Shown in pieces: positions 1-9,043 of a DNA stretch of 64,000 nt. The notes beneath the pieces were generated by a model. The model saw nothing but the letters and a program-made list of their open reading frames with translations, had not been told where the DNA came from and did no database searches. Position 1 is the stretch's first letter. The number at the start of each line of letters is the position of its first letter. The translations under genes were made by a program, and so were the position numbers. Location of the stretch: assembly GCA_016719565.1 (NCBI GenBank), contig JADJYU010000001.1, positions 682,001 through 746,000 on the forward strand, given 5' to 3'. This stretch comes from Ignavibacteria bacterium. Its GTDB lineage: Bacteria; Bacteroidota; Ignavibacteria; Tepidaquicellales; Tepidaquicellaceae.

Positions 1-318
1 ATGAACTTCCGGGTAAGTCAAATCTGAAAATTCCTTCCATTGTGTTTTTTTCAATTTCTGCTTCGGTAGCTGACATTACATCAAACGGAAAATATCCGTT
101 TCTGAGCTGAGCAGAAAAACATCATTGGTTACTGCACTGCCGTAATCATCATGATACATACCCTGTGTACTTGCTGTGATTTTGACATCAGCATACGGGA
201 ATGCCGGCTGAGAATTTGTATTGCCTGACTGCATTAACATAAATGCCGTGAACAGCATAAATGCTTTTAAAAAAAGCGAAACTGTTTCTGATCTGTTTTT
301 GAAAATTCGGGTATTCAT
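1..318 (-). pseudogene. Secreted protein of unknown function, 5' part, frame-broken and cut by window edge
   Basis: The gene starts at 318, with AAGGAG about 10 bases upstream of the ATG. The first ~40 residues hold a lysine/arginine n-region and a hydrophobic stretch (FMLFTAFMLMQSG), which reads as a signal peptide. The start frame stops at 76-78. A one-base frame change in the run near 98-104 gives an open frame that reaches the window edge, with residues such as GYFPFDVMSATEAEIEKN. This second frame reads like real protein, so the stop is probably caused by an indel. I do not recognise the family. The rest of the gene lies outside the window. Confidence 0.5.
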
Positions 319-631
319 TTCTTACTCCTTTATTTAAAGTTCTTAAAATTGGTTTTTTATCCGGACGTAAATTTGTTGAAACGGGCATTTGAATTGCCGG
401 TGTTTTCCGTTTTAAGATCAACGGATTGTTTCACAATGAATTAAGAATTACTTCTCCGGTTCTACGTCTTCGGTTATTAAAAATTTAATTTATGAATCAG
501 TTTTATTCATTTGTTAAATCTGTATAAAATTAAATGTTATAACCAATTCAAGTGTCATGCGAAAGTAAAAATATGTCTGAGAGTTGTAATGAACGGAGAT
601 TGATTATGTGTGAGTGGATTTTCCGCGGATC
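319..631. other. Spacer without a recognised gene
   Basis: About 310 AT-rich bases separate the broken secreted-protein gene from the response-regulator remnant. The part next to 318 must hold that gene's promoter and ribosome-binding site. I see no convincing hairpin, repeat or reading frame. Confidence 0.4.
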
Positions 632-967
632 TTATTTTACAAATTTATATCCAACTGAATGGTATGTTATAATATGTTTCGGTCTTGACGGTAGACCAAT
701 CACTTTATCCGCTTCTTCTGCTTTTGCAGAAAGCATTATTATGGGGAAGTTGTGTCCGCTGAGCCGGAGATCTTTGCAGATATCAAAACCATTTTTGCCG
801 GGCAGCATTATATCCAGCAGTATCAGCTCGGGTTTAATTTTTAATGCCGTAAGAAATCCTTTTTCACCGTCTGATGAAATCAGGGTTTCATAATTTTCTT
901 TTCTCAGACTAATTTCCAGCCCCTTGGAAACAGCCGGATCGTCTTCTATGATCAGTATTTTATTCAT
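632..967 (-). pseudogene. OmpR/PhoB-type response regulator with an internal deletion
   Basis: Residues 1-92 are a normal receiver-domain start: acidic pocket E8/D9/D10, phospho-acceptor Asp52 in LLDIMLPG, and Ser80 in IIMLSAK. After DKVIGL the protein jumps to RPKHIITYHSVGYKFVK, which is the last hairpin wing of an OmpR-type winged-helix domain. The conserved switch lysine, the last strand and helix of the receiver, the linker and nearly the whole DNA-binding domain are missing. The protein has 111 residues, where about 230 is usual. The reading frame stays open across the joint, which suggests a clean in-frame deletion of roughly 110-120 codons. It lies directly after the damaged kinase gene and was presumably its partner. 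It should no longer bind DNA; a residual phosphate-sink role is only conjecture. Confidence 0.8.
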
Positions 968-1018
968 GTCCGTATTGTAGTAATGTAATTTTTATAATTA
1001 ATTAAATTGACCTGATAT

Positions 1019-3477
1019 TTACCGGTCAGCTCTGTTCAATGGAAAATATAAATTAAATGAAGTTCCTATTCCTAATTCGCTTACAACTTCTGTCTTTCCT
1101 TTGTGTGAATCCATAATATTTTTATAATGCTCAGTCCGATTCCCGCACCGCCTGTGTGTTTTACATCAGCATTTTTCAGCCGGACAAACGGATTGAATAT
1201 ATTTTTTATATCTTCTTTTGATATTCCTATTCCTTCATCTTTAATTTTTACTACAGCATAATTGTTTATTATTTCAGAAGAGACTCTTATAAATTTTTTC
1301 TCCGGAGAATATTTGATAGCGTTTGATAAAATATTTATCATCGCCTCTTTCACTGAATCCTTATCCGCTTCAATAAAAATATTATCCTGAAGAAAAATTT
1401 CCGCTCTGAAATTTTCCATCATAAACTGATATTCCATTATCCTTAATGATTCCGTAATACAGTCATTAAGGTTTATTCTTACAAATGAGTATTCCTTTAT
1501 TCCGTTTACAATCTTTGAATAGTTCAGAACATTGTTGATAAGTCTTGTGAGCCGGTCGGTTTCACGTTCTATAATTTCACGATATTCATTTGTTATTCCT
1601 GTTTTAAAATTATCTTGCTCTTTTAAAATTTCCGTGAACATCTTAATTGAAGTAAGAGGGGTTTTAAGATCATGTGAAACGCTTGAGACATAATAGATCA
1701 TGTTCTTATTAAATTTATCCAATCTCGATATTTCAAGCTCTTCAAGCTCTACTTTTTGCTGAAGCTGCAGTTTTTTAAACGCAAGCATTACATTGGAAAC
1801 TAAGATGTTCAGTAATTCAATGTCTTCTTTCATATAACGGTGACCGGATATTTTATCACCCAGTATTATTGCCGCCGAAATATTTTCCGGTTCAATAGCA
1901 AAAGGAATTAATACGCTTATATTCCGGACGGTCAATATTTCTGTCTTCGATAAATCTGTATCCAGTCCCGGCTCCGTTTTCTCTTTAGCTGTTAATATTT
2001 TATTCTGACCGGTATTCTTTCCGCTCAATATTAAATCTGATATCTCTTCACTGAGAGTTTCGAAATTATTTTGCGAAAGTACTTTTATATTTTTTCTGTC
2101 TTCTGTGACTGCAGTAAATGCAATTTTCCGGACAGGGATTATTTTATCAATTGCCGAAACAACATACTTACTTAAGCCGGGTATTGTGATCTGGTCATTT
2201 AATCCTGCGGAAAAATTAATTACAGCTTTCTCAAAATCATATCCTTCCCTGTAAAAAACTTTGTCAATGTAATTTCTTAATTTATTCTGGATCGGATTAA
2301 AAATTATTATTGCAAAAAATATCAGTATAACCGAGACAATGTCTTCATATCCTTTTATAAAATCGCCGGCAATTAGTTTTATAAATTCATTTGCAGCTAA
2401 GTAAATAATTATAATGATAAAGGTTAATGCGGTATAGAGGATGCTTTTCTTTATAAAAACATAAATATCAAAGACATGATATTTAATTATTGCTCTTGTA
2501 AAAAAAACCGGGACAAAGATTAAAAATGCTAATAGAAATTCCTCCTGAATAAGTTCGTCAAATCCCAGCAGTCTCGGCAGCAGCCATAGCAGCAGGAACG
2601 GAAATGCTCCGGCAGCTAATCCCCAGAATAACCATTCTGCTTTTTTCTTTTCAGCGGTGTCACTTATTTTCCGGTAGCATAAAAATAAATTTAGCGCTCC
2701 GGAAATAACAGTTATCAGTAATACGGCTTCAGTTATTTTCCATAGTGTTTCCATGGTGAGAACCATTTCTGAGTTTATATTATTGATAGAATAAATCTGA
2801 GCCGAGATCAGTAAAATACAAAACAGAAATGATATTATATAAAGAACGGTAAAATATTTATTGAATCTATTTATTCTTATAACAGGAAAAAGAAAAGTAA
2901 ACTGCAGAAATGCTATTCCGCCGAGAAAATATGAAGATACATGAGAAGCCCTGACTATATAAGCAATCCAGTCATTATCCGTAAAATATTTTCCGGGTGA
3001 AGTCATGGTTGCAAGTGAAAAAAGTATAAAGACCCGGAATAATACTCTGACTGCTCTGTCTCCGGATTTTTTTCTGATCAGAAACACAGAGGTGATCCAG
3101 AATGAAAGTCCCACAAGTAAGCTGATCAGTATGAAATTGTATTTTCTGTAATAACGTACAAGATGAACCTGAAGGTTTAATACTGTATTTCCGGCCGTTA
3201 ATATAGCCAGATCTGTTTCGAGACCTGCTGATCTTGAATCAAGTATTGTTTCAAGCTGATACATACTTTTTAGGCTGATACCGTCTGCAGACTGTATTAC
3301 ATCCCCCGGTATTATTCCTTCGTAATTTTCAGCAGATATAATTTTTTCATCTATACAATAATAGCGAAACGGGAGATCCGCTTTTGATATAAGTCTGTTG
3401 ATTCCCAATAATCCTGTTATCAGAAAAATCAGCGATACTGCATAATAAAAATACTTTTCACGATTATCCGTATCCAT
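1019..3477 (-). CDS. Membrane sensor histidine kinase with PDZ-like and GAF-like regions, frameshifted near its end
   Basis: The protein has an N-terminal membrane segment, a short PDZ-like stretch (IIPGDVIQSADG, residues ~55-100), a block of about eight hydrophobic helices, a GAF-like region, and a HisKA domain with the phospho-histidine in SHDLKTPLT (His602). The HATPase domain shows the N box (NILSNAIKYSP), G1 box (DEGIGIS) and G2 box (GAGIGLS). The start frame stops at 1081. Adding one A to the five-base run at 1119-1123 restores a typical C-terminus (NIMDSHKGKTEVVSELGIGT) that stops at 1019-1021. The break therefore looks like a one-base loss in a homopolymer. The short tail of the start frame lacks the last strand of the ATPase fold. 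The partner regulator downstream is also defective. Confidence 0.85.
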
Positions 3478-3694
3478 TTCCGCAGAAATTAATTACAAAT
3501 CTTATGCGATAAACTCAGACAATTACATGTATCTATTTATATTAACAAGAAAAAAGAATTCTGAGCAATGATCAATATTCCCGTTGTATTCCGGGATGAA
3601 TATCAGGTTTATTTTTTACAAATAGTATGACTTACATCAACACCTATATAAAGCTGTTTCTCTAAACATCTTTCTGTTAGTAATAAATACATAT

Positions 3695-4789
3695 TCAGAA
3701 TATCCAGCCTGCTGTAATTGTAAATGTCTGAAAATTTTTCCAGTCATCAAAATTATTTATAAAAGTAGGCTGTTTTAAATTTACATAATCAAATCTCACT
3801 TCAAGAGGAATTTCATTTTCAGACAATTGTCTGACAGGAATGTTCAAACCTAATCCGTAAGTGAATTCGCTTATTTTGTCTTTACAGTTACTACATTCTT
3901 CTGTTATTTTCTGAGTGTAATATCCTCCCCTCAGAGAAAGTATTTCCAGAAAAGTAAACTCCAGTCCTGAATGAAAACCGCCGTAATATTTTGAATTAAA
4001 AAGATCCATATATTCAAGATTCATAAGAAAATTATAAGAATTAAGCTTTGAAATAATATTCTTATCATCAATTGAAAGATCATACGAAGCTCCTATTCTG
4101 AATATAACCGGCAGCTTGTCTTTCTGAGATGCGTCAGCTGATGAGAAAGATGCAGAATTCACGTTGATGAGACTTGAACCGGCGTTAATCAAATGATTCA
4201 GCTTACCTGATTTTATATTAAATGACTTGATGACTCCGAGATCAAAATAAAATACATCTCCGTTATCGCTTCTTTCATTTCCAACCGAAAATTCACTTCC
4301 GGTATTGTTCTTCAGCAGATTCAGATTTACTCCGACAAATAATTCTTTAATTACTTCCGAAGATAATGTCAGCCGGTAATTTGTAACATACGGTTCATAT
4401 TTTCCGGTTATATTTCCGAACTCATCTGTAGTAACAACTTCATGTCCGTAAGTAAAATAATCCCTGCTGAAGCCGGCAGTTCCGTAATCCATTATTTTAT
4501 ATGATGCTGAAAAGAAATTATATTTTGATGAATCCAAAAGATAATATTTGCCCGTGAAACTGCCGCTCAGATTGAGACCTTGCAGCGAAGCAATACCTGC
4601 AGGATTATAGAAATACGAAAGAGCATCTCCGGTAACTGAAACAAAACCTCTTCCCATCGCTTCGGCTCTTGCTCCCGGCTGTCTTCCAAAAAATAATTCT
4701 GATAATGTTCCCTTATAATTTTGTGAAAATGAGTCTTGGTAATTAATGAACATTAGCAAAACTGCAACTAGCGTAAATATTTTTTTCAT
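3695..4789 (-). CDS. PorV/PorQ-family outer-membrane beta-barrel protein
   Basis: The protein has 364 residues with a signal peptide (cleavage likely after DSFSQ, ~residue 22). The N-terminal signature GRQPGARAEAMGRG, followed by NPAGIASLQG, is typical of the PorV/UPF0164 group. Alternating beta-strand pattern runs to a C-terminal aromatic residue (TAGWIF), as in outer-membrane barrels. PorV shuttles type IX cargo to the attachment complex, and this organism encodes several such cargos nearby. AAGGAG lies about 10 bases before the ATG. A paralogue with the same signature lies at 7661-8737, and three small lipoprotein genes sit between them. Whether this copy is the true PorV shuttle or a relative with another job cannot be told from sequence. 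Confidence 0.75.
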   Translation of the reverse strand: MKKIFTLVAVLLMFINYQDSFSQNYKGTLSELFFGRQPGARAEAMGRGFVSVTGDALSYFYNPAGIASLQGLNLSGSFTGKYYLLDSSKYNFFSASYKIMDYGTAGFSRDYFTYGHEVVTTDEFGNITGKYEPYVTNYRLTLSSEVIKELFVGVNLNLLKNNTGSEFSVGNERSDNGDVFYFDLGVIKSFNIKSGKLNHLINAGSSLINVNSASFSSADASQKDKLPVIFRIGASYDLSIDDKNIISKLNSYNFLMNLEYMDLFNSKYYGGFHSGLEFTFLEILSLRGGYYTQKITEECSNCKDKISEFTYGLGLNIPVRQLSENEIPLEVRFDYVNLKQPTFINNFDDWKNFQTFTITAGWIF

Positions 4790-4860
4790 TTATAATTCTC
4801 CTTATGATTAGTTTTTATTTTTTGCTGAACAAATTACCTTCTGATAAAACAGAAAAATTT

Positions 4861-5373
4861 TCATCTTATTTTGTTAACTTCAATACCCGGCGGCAGTCCC
4901 TGCGGAAATCTTGCAAACATTTTCAGATCCATTACTGAAATTTCATCCGCGTCGTAAGTAAATGCAGAATCACCGCTTGAAGCTATACCTATTGTCAGTA
5001 ACAGATATACCGGTAAAGATATCAGGGCATAATATCCGTGCGTAAGTGAAGCAAGCATAAAAAGCGGGACAGCGCCTCCGTAACTTACGCCTTCAGCGTA
5101 TTTCACATAATACTTGCTGACTTCTTTTACCGGAATTATTTTAATTGTTCTGACCGGGCTGTCTTCCGGTTTACTCAGCACTATAAATTTTAAACTGTCA
5201 ACTGCGATAAGCTCTCCCCAGATCGTTTCTTTCTCATTGCGGTAAAGTGAAATGTAAGAACCATACTGGTTTACGTCTATTTCTTCTGATTCCGGTAAAT
5301 AATCAGGCGAGTAAGTACAGCTGCTTAATGACAGTAATACCGCAAATGCTGCAACAATAAATTTAGTTTTCAT
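4861..5373 (-). CDS. Small lipoprotein of unknown function
   Basis: I place the start at 5373 because a lipoprotein signal begins there (MKTKFIVAAFAVLLSLSSC, lipobox LSSC). An upstream in-frame ATG at 5436 would put 21 extra residues before the signal and lies inside the previous gene. The mature part has a small beta-rich region with IIPVKEVSKYYVK, then two hydrophobic stretches and a short C-terminal tail. The start overlaps the end of the upstream gene by 11 bases, so the two are probably co-transcribed. The beta-rich region resembles parts of the lipoproteins at 5363-6968 and 7035-7523. No known function was recognised. Confidence 0.65.
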   Translation of the reverse strand: MKTKFIVAAFAVLLSLSSCTYSPDYLPESEEIDVNQYGSYISLYRNEKETIWGELIAVDSLKFIVLSKPEDSPVRTIKIIPVKEVSKYYVKYAEGVSYGGAVPLFMLASLTHGYYALISLPVYLLLTIGIASSGDSAFTYDADEISVMDLKMFARFPQGLPPGIEVNKIR

Positions 5374-6968
5374 GATATGAAAAATTTTTTGTATCGATTT
5401 TAGAATTCCAGAATTCCTGCTCCATCGTAGATTCATAGAGCTTATAATCTTTTGCTTCTGATCTCAGATAATTTAAAGGATGCTCTATCATCTGATTCAG
5501 CTTTAGTAAATCCTTGTCCTTTATCCATTGTTCACGCATCCATTCGAGATAATATCCTTTTGAATAAAGAAACAGCTCGTAATCTTTATTCTGCTGAGGC
5601 AGATTAAAATAGAATTTATACTCACTGCCCGGCATTGATATCAGGAGTTTACCTGGATCATTTATCAAAGCAAGCGCTGCGTCGTCTGCTTTACCTTTAT
5701 TTAAAATCAGGTTTGGTGATATTTCCAGAGGTTTTACTTTTTCTTTTATGTTTGTAAGCGCTGCATAATCTATGCGCCATAATCCTTTATTCAGAACCAG
5801 CTTAACTCTTATATTAGAACTGCCAGTATTATTTTTAAGGGGAAGTAATTGTTTATTTACTGCAATTGGTCCTGTCTCGAATAAACTTCCCGACTTATAC
5901 CATTTGCTTTTGTTCTCATTCCAGACATAAACATCAATGCCGCCAAGTTCTTTTTTGATACCGCCGTTCAGTTTATTTATTGTCTCTTTGCTGACTTCCA
6001 TCTCTGCAAAAAAATCTCCGATCTCATCTCCCATATATCCTATGGCGCTGTATATAAAATATGTTGTCATCAGCGTCTGTCGAAAATGTATGATAAGTCC
6101 GGGGTTAATATTTTTACCGGCATTATCGAAGTTTAAGATTATTTCTTCTTTACTGCTGAGATTATTTTCATCTGAGTAACTGAACCGCTCCCGCATGTCA
6201 TCATTCCTGATCAAATCGGTTATGTCACCTTCGGCTCCGGCAGCATTGCTGACAGGATAAATATTTTCACACAGATAAAAGTTATCACCGGCAGAATGAT
6301 AGATGCGCTCACCATCTTTTCTCGGATATGCGAGAAGTTTCACATCCCTGACACAGTGAGTTTCAAGAGCTTCATTTTTCATTGTAATTGAAAACTCATG
6401 GTCTGTTAAGAGTCTGTTATTAAGCGCGTCAATGTCTGCGTATTCCAGCGATGGTGATATTGCGCTGGAAAATCCTTCAGCATCAGCAAAATGAAAGTTG
6501 TCATTTTCATTTTTATAGAAAGTCGGACATGAACCGAAACATGCTTTTGGATTAGTTATGCAGTATGACACCTATTGCAACATCAACTCCGGCAAGAATA
6601 TACAACCCCGCTAATCTTCCCGTTTCCGAGCCGGATATTTTTTTGTTTGTTTCAAAGATCGCAATGCTGTCAATTGGTATATCAACGTTTCCCTGAAATG
6701 TTATTTCACGGTTAAAGTCATATAGTGTCCCTGTTCCTGAAACTGTATTCTGAACTGTGTCAACCTTCCATGAATTTCGAAGGATACACACATCTCCGTT
6801 TTTAAAATGAGCTTTGAGAAATAGTTTGGCTCCGATGTTTTTTGTCTCATGCATAAGTTCGATCGCCTCTTTATAGTTTGAGCGGAAATAATATGTCTTG
6901 CAAGCTTCTATTGCAACGATGCTTATAATAATTAATGCGGTACAGAAAATTATCTTTTTGGTTTTCAT
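5363..6968 (-). CDS. Large lipoprotein with NPKACFGSCPTFY motif, frameshifted
   Basis: Two overlapping frames belong together. The first (start 6968, stop 6552) carries a lipoprotein signal ending IVAIEAC, a small beta region with HFKNGDVCILRN and VDIPIDSIAIFE, and a glycine-rich segment ending AGVDVAIGVI. The second frame (to 5363) picks up at YCITNPKACFGSCPTFY and continues for about 400 residues. One base missing between 6560 and 6572 would join them into one protein of ~535 residues. The first frame begins at 7013 if earlier ATGs are used, but the signal peptide favours 6968. The cysteine motif CFGSC recurs in uncharacterised Bacteroidota-type proteins, as far as I recall. The function is unknown. 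It lies between two PorV-like genes. Confidence 0.6.
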
Positions 6969-7034
6969 TTTATTCTTTGAGTTAGAATTTCCTTTCATAT
7001 ACATTAAATACATTTAAAAAATCCGGCTTCTGAA

Positions 7035-7523
7035 TTATTTATCCGCCGGCATCTTCATTCCGCCAAAATCTATTCCGCCGCTTGCAATCCAGGTTAAAAG
7101 ACCTAAGACAACAACAGATCCTGCCACTACAAGCAATGTCAACGGCACGTTGACAGTAGAATTTTTCATTTCAATTTTCCTGATCTCACCTGCGGGTATC
7201 TTTTTACTGCTTATTGTATAATAATCCGTACTAACGGCAGATTTAGAACTATCCTGAAACCATATTACTAAATATTTCACAGTATCAGATACTCTTTCCA
7301 AGCCAACTGTATTGTCACCGGTATTTATAACTGTTCCGTCTTTCAGATAAATTTTTGTAATGTCTTCGAGATATTCATTCCTGAGTGTGTCTGCTTTGGA
7401 ATAATAAGTTTCGCTTGTAGTCATGCAGCTGCCGAATGTTGCCAAATATGCTGTTATCAGAAGACAATTCAAAACAGCTTTTGCAGGACTGAACTTTGCG
7501 GAATTTATAATTTTGAAAAACAT
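7035..7523 (-). CDS. Small lipoprotein of unknown function
   Basis: The protein has 162 residues with a long signal region and a lipobox-like TFGSC (Cys33). A beta-rich module follows, with IYLKDGTVI near residue 58 and IPAGEIRKIEM near residue 110. Then comes one hydrophobic helix (LTLLVVAGSVVVLGLL) and a short glycine-rich tail. The arrangement of a charged KDG-type strand, an isoleucine/proline strand and then a membrane helix is shared with the two lipoproteins downstream on the same strand. It begins 67 bases before the start of the next gene, so an operon is likely. No family name can be given. Confidence 0.6.
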   Translation of the reverse strand: MFFKIINSAKFSPAKAVLNCLLITAYLATFGSCMTTSETYYSKADTLRNEYLEDITKIYLKDGTVINTGDNTVGLERVSDTVKYLVIWFQDSSKSAVSTDYYTISSKKIPAGEIRKIEMKNSTVNVPLTLLVVAGSVVVLGLLTWIASGGIDFGGMKMPADK

Positions 7524-7660
7524 GATCGCTACTTTTTACTTCCTGTTCCAAATTATGTATTCTCGAAATTTCAATTGTCAAAGAATTGTAAATATTTTCT
7601 TATAAATTATTTGCCTGATCTTGTTATGTTTTATTGTCAAACCTTCTCGCCTGATCCGCC

Positions 7661-8737
7661 TCAAAAAATAAAATATATTAGCGCTGTGAAGGAACTGAAC
7701 CTTTCCGGATCACTTCGGTTTATAAAAAGCTGCGGCTGTCTCAGATTTGTATAATCAAATTTTATACCCCAGGTTTTGTAACCCGACGGAACAAGATTCA
7801 AATGTAGTCCTGCGCCGTATGTGAATTCATTCAGTCTGTCTGTACATTCAGCGCAATCCCTGTTATACTGAGAATAATATCCCGCTCTCAGAAATAGTAA
7901 ATCAAACAATCCAAATTCAATACCGGTATGAATTCCTTCAAAGTATTGTGAATTAAGAACATCCTCGTATTCAATGCCGGCAATGAATGTAATTCCTTTC
8001 CGGTAAAGTATAATATTATATGATGCGCCTGCTCTGAAAATTACCGGAAGAGCTCCCCTTTGATCATTATCTGAAATTGAATAACCGCTAAAGTTAAGAT
8101 TTGTAATGGCTGAGCCAAGTGTGAACGTATGTTTGTTTTTTTTCGATGTTTTTGTGAATGACTTCATTACTCCAAGATCCAAATATACTATCACATCAGA
8201 TGAAACTCCTTTTGTATTTCCGATTGACATATGCCTGTATTTTTCCAAAGGCCAGAAAGTGTTTAGATTTACACCTGCATATAAGTCCTTTGCAATTTCA
8301 GATGATACCGTAATTCTGACATTGGCAATGCCGGTATTATATGCTTCATTATTTGCAGTGCCGGTGTCATTACCCGGGATACCGGCAAATTCATTTGGTG
8401 AGAATACTTCTCCGCTGAATCCTAATACTCCGGATTTTTTAAATGAATATGTTGCTCCGAATCCTGTGAAGTTTCCTTTTTCAAATTCATAATACGGTTC
8501 TGCATAACTTCCCCATAAATTCAAACCATTGAGAACAGCTGAACCCGCAGGATTAAAGTAACACGAACTTACATCGCCCGGAACTGATGCAAGACTTTTT
8601 CCCATTGCTTCCGATCTTGCTCCGGGCTGTCTGCCAAAAAAAAATCCGTAAAAAGATCCGTCATATGCCTGAGGATAAGTTTCACCGAACGTAAAAATTA
8701 GAATTATTATCGAAACTGCTGAAAATGACTTTTTCAT
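7661..8737 (-). CDS. PorV/PorQ-family outer-membrane beta-barrel protein, second copy
   Basis: The protein has 358 residues with a signal peptide. It carries GRQPGARSEAMGKS near residue 35 and YFNPAGSAVLNGL, the same signature as the protein at 3695-4789. Paired cysteines in DCAECTDRLNEFTYG match ECSNCKDKISEFTYG of the other copy. The last residues (FTALIYFIF) are aromatic, as expected for an outer-membrane barrel. AAGGAG lies about 10 bases before the ATG. The two copies enclose the three lipoprotein genes and probably arose by duplication. One of them may serve as the PorV-like shuttle for type IX cargo encoded next door; which one is not decidable here. Confidence 0.75.
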   Translation of the reverse strand: MKKSFSAVSIIILIFTFGETYPQAYDGSFYGFFFGRQPGARSEAMGKSLASVPGDVSSCYFNPAGSAVLNGLNLWGSYAEPYYEFEKGNFTGFGATYSFKKSGVLGFSGEVFSPNEFAGIPGNDTGTANNEAYNTGIANVRITVSSEIAKDLYAGVNLNTFWPLEKYRHMSIGNTKGVSSDVIVYLDLGVMKSFTKTSKKNKHTFTLGSAITNLNFSGYSISDNDQRGALPVIFRAGASYNIILYRKGITFIAGIEYEDVLNSQYFEGIHTGIEFGLFDLLFLRAGYYSQYNRDCAECTDRLNEFTYGAGLHLNLVPSGYKTWGIKFDYTNLRQPQLFINRSDPERFSSFTALIYFIF

Positions 8738-8952
8738 TTTGAAACTCCTTAATGAAAATTGAAAACTAAAATCCTGTTGTTAATATATACAGGAATTATC
8801 GGTTGCCGGCATTAAATAATTTCGGATGGTTTATAACTGTGTACATAATAATTTCTAAAATTTTTTTTGAACTGTTCAAAATTACAAATTCTATTATTTC
8901 CTCTTGTCAAATAATTGTAAAAGTTTTTTTTCCGGCTGTCTCTTTATACAAA

Positions 8953-8980
8953 GAATGCCGTCTGAACTTAGACGGCATTC
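8953..8980. terminator. Perfect 11-bp hairpin, terminator-like
   Basis: The arms GAATGCCGTCT and AGACGGCATTC enclose a six-base loop (GAACTT). It lies between the minus-strand YCF48-type gene (ends at 9044) and the PorV-like gene (starts at 8737), so it would act on the transcript of the former. A run of T does not follow directly on either strand, so termination is likely but not certain. The rest of the 306-base spacer shows no gene. Confidence 0.55.
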
Positions 8981-9043
8981 GTATTTGAAAATTTCTGAAA
9001 TTGTTATCTTTCCGATCATATCTGAAATGAGTTTTTATTATTT

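Noticed and set aside
188..421. 77-residue minus-strand frame overlapping the first gene
   Set aside because: It lies in a different frame from the signal-peptide gene, lacks a ribosome site and has no family resemblance.
552..893. 113-residue plus-strand reading frame
   Set aside because: It is antisense to the response-regulator remnant and has no recognisable features.
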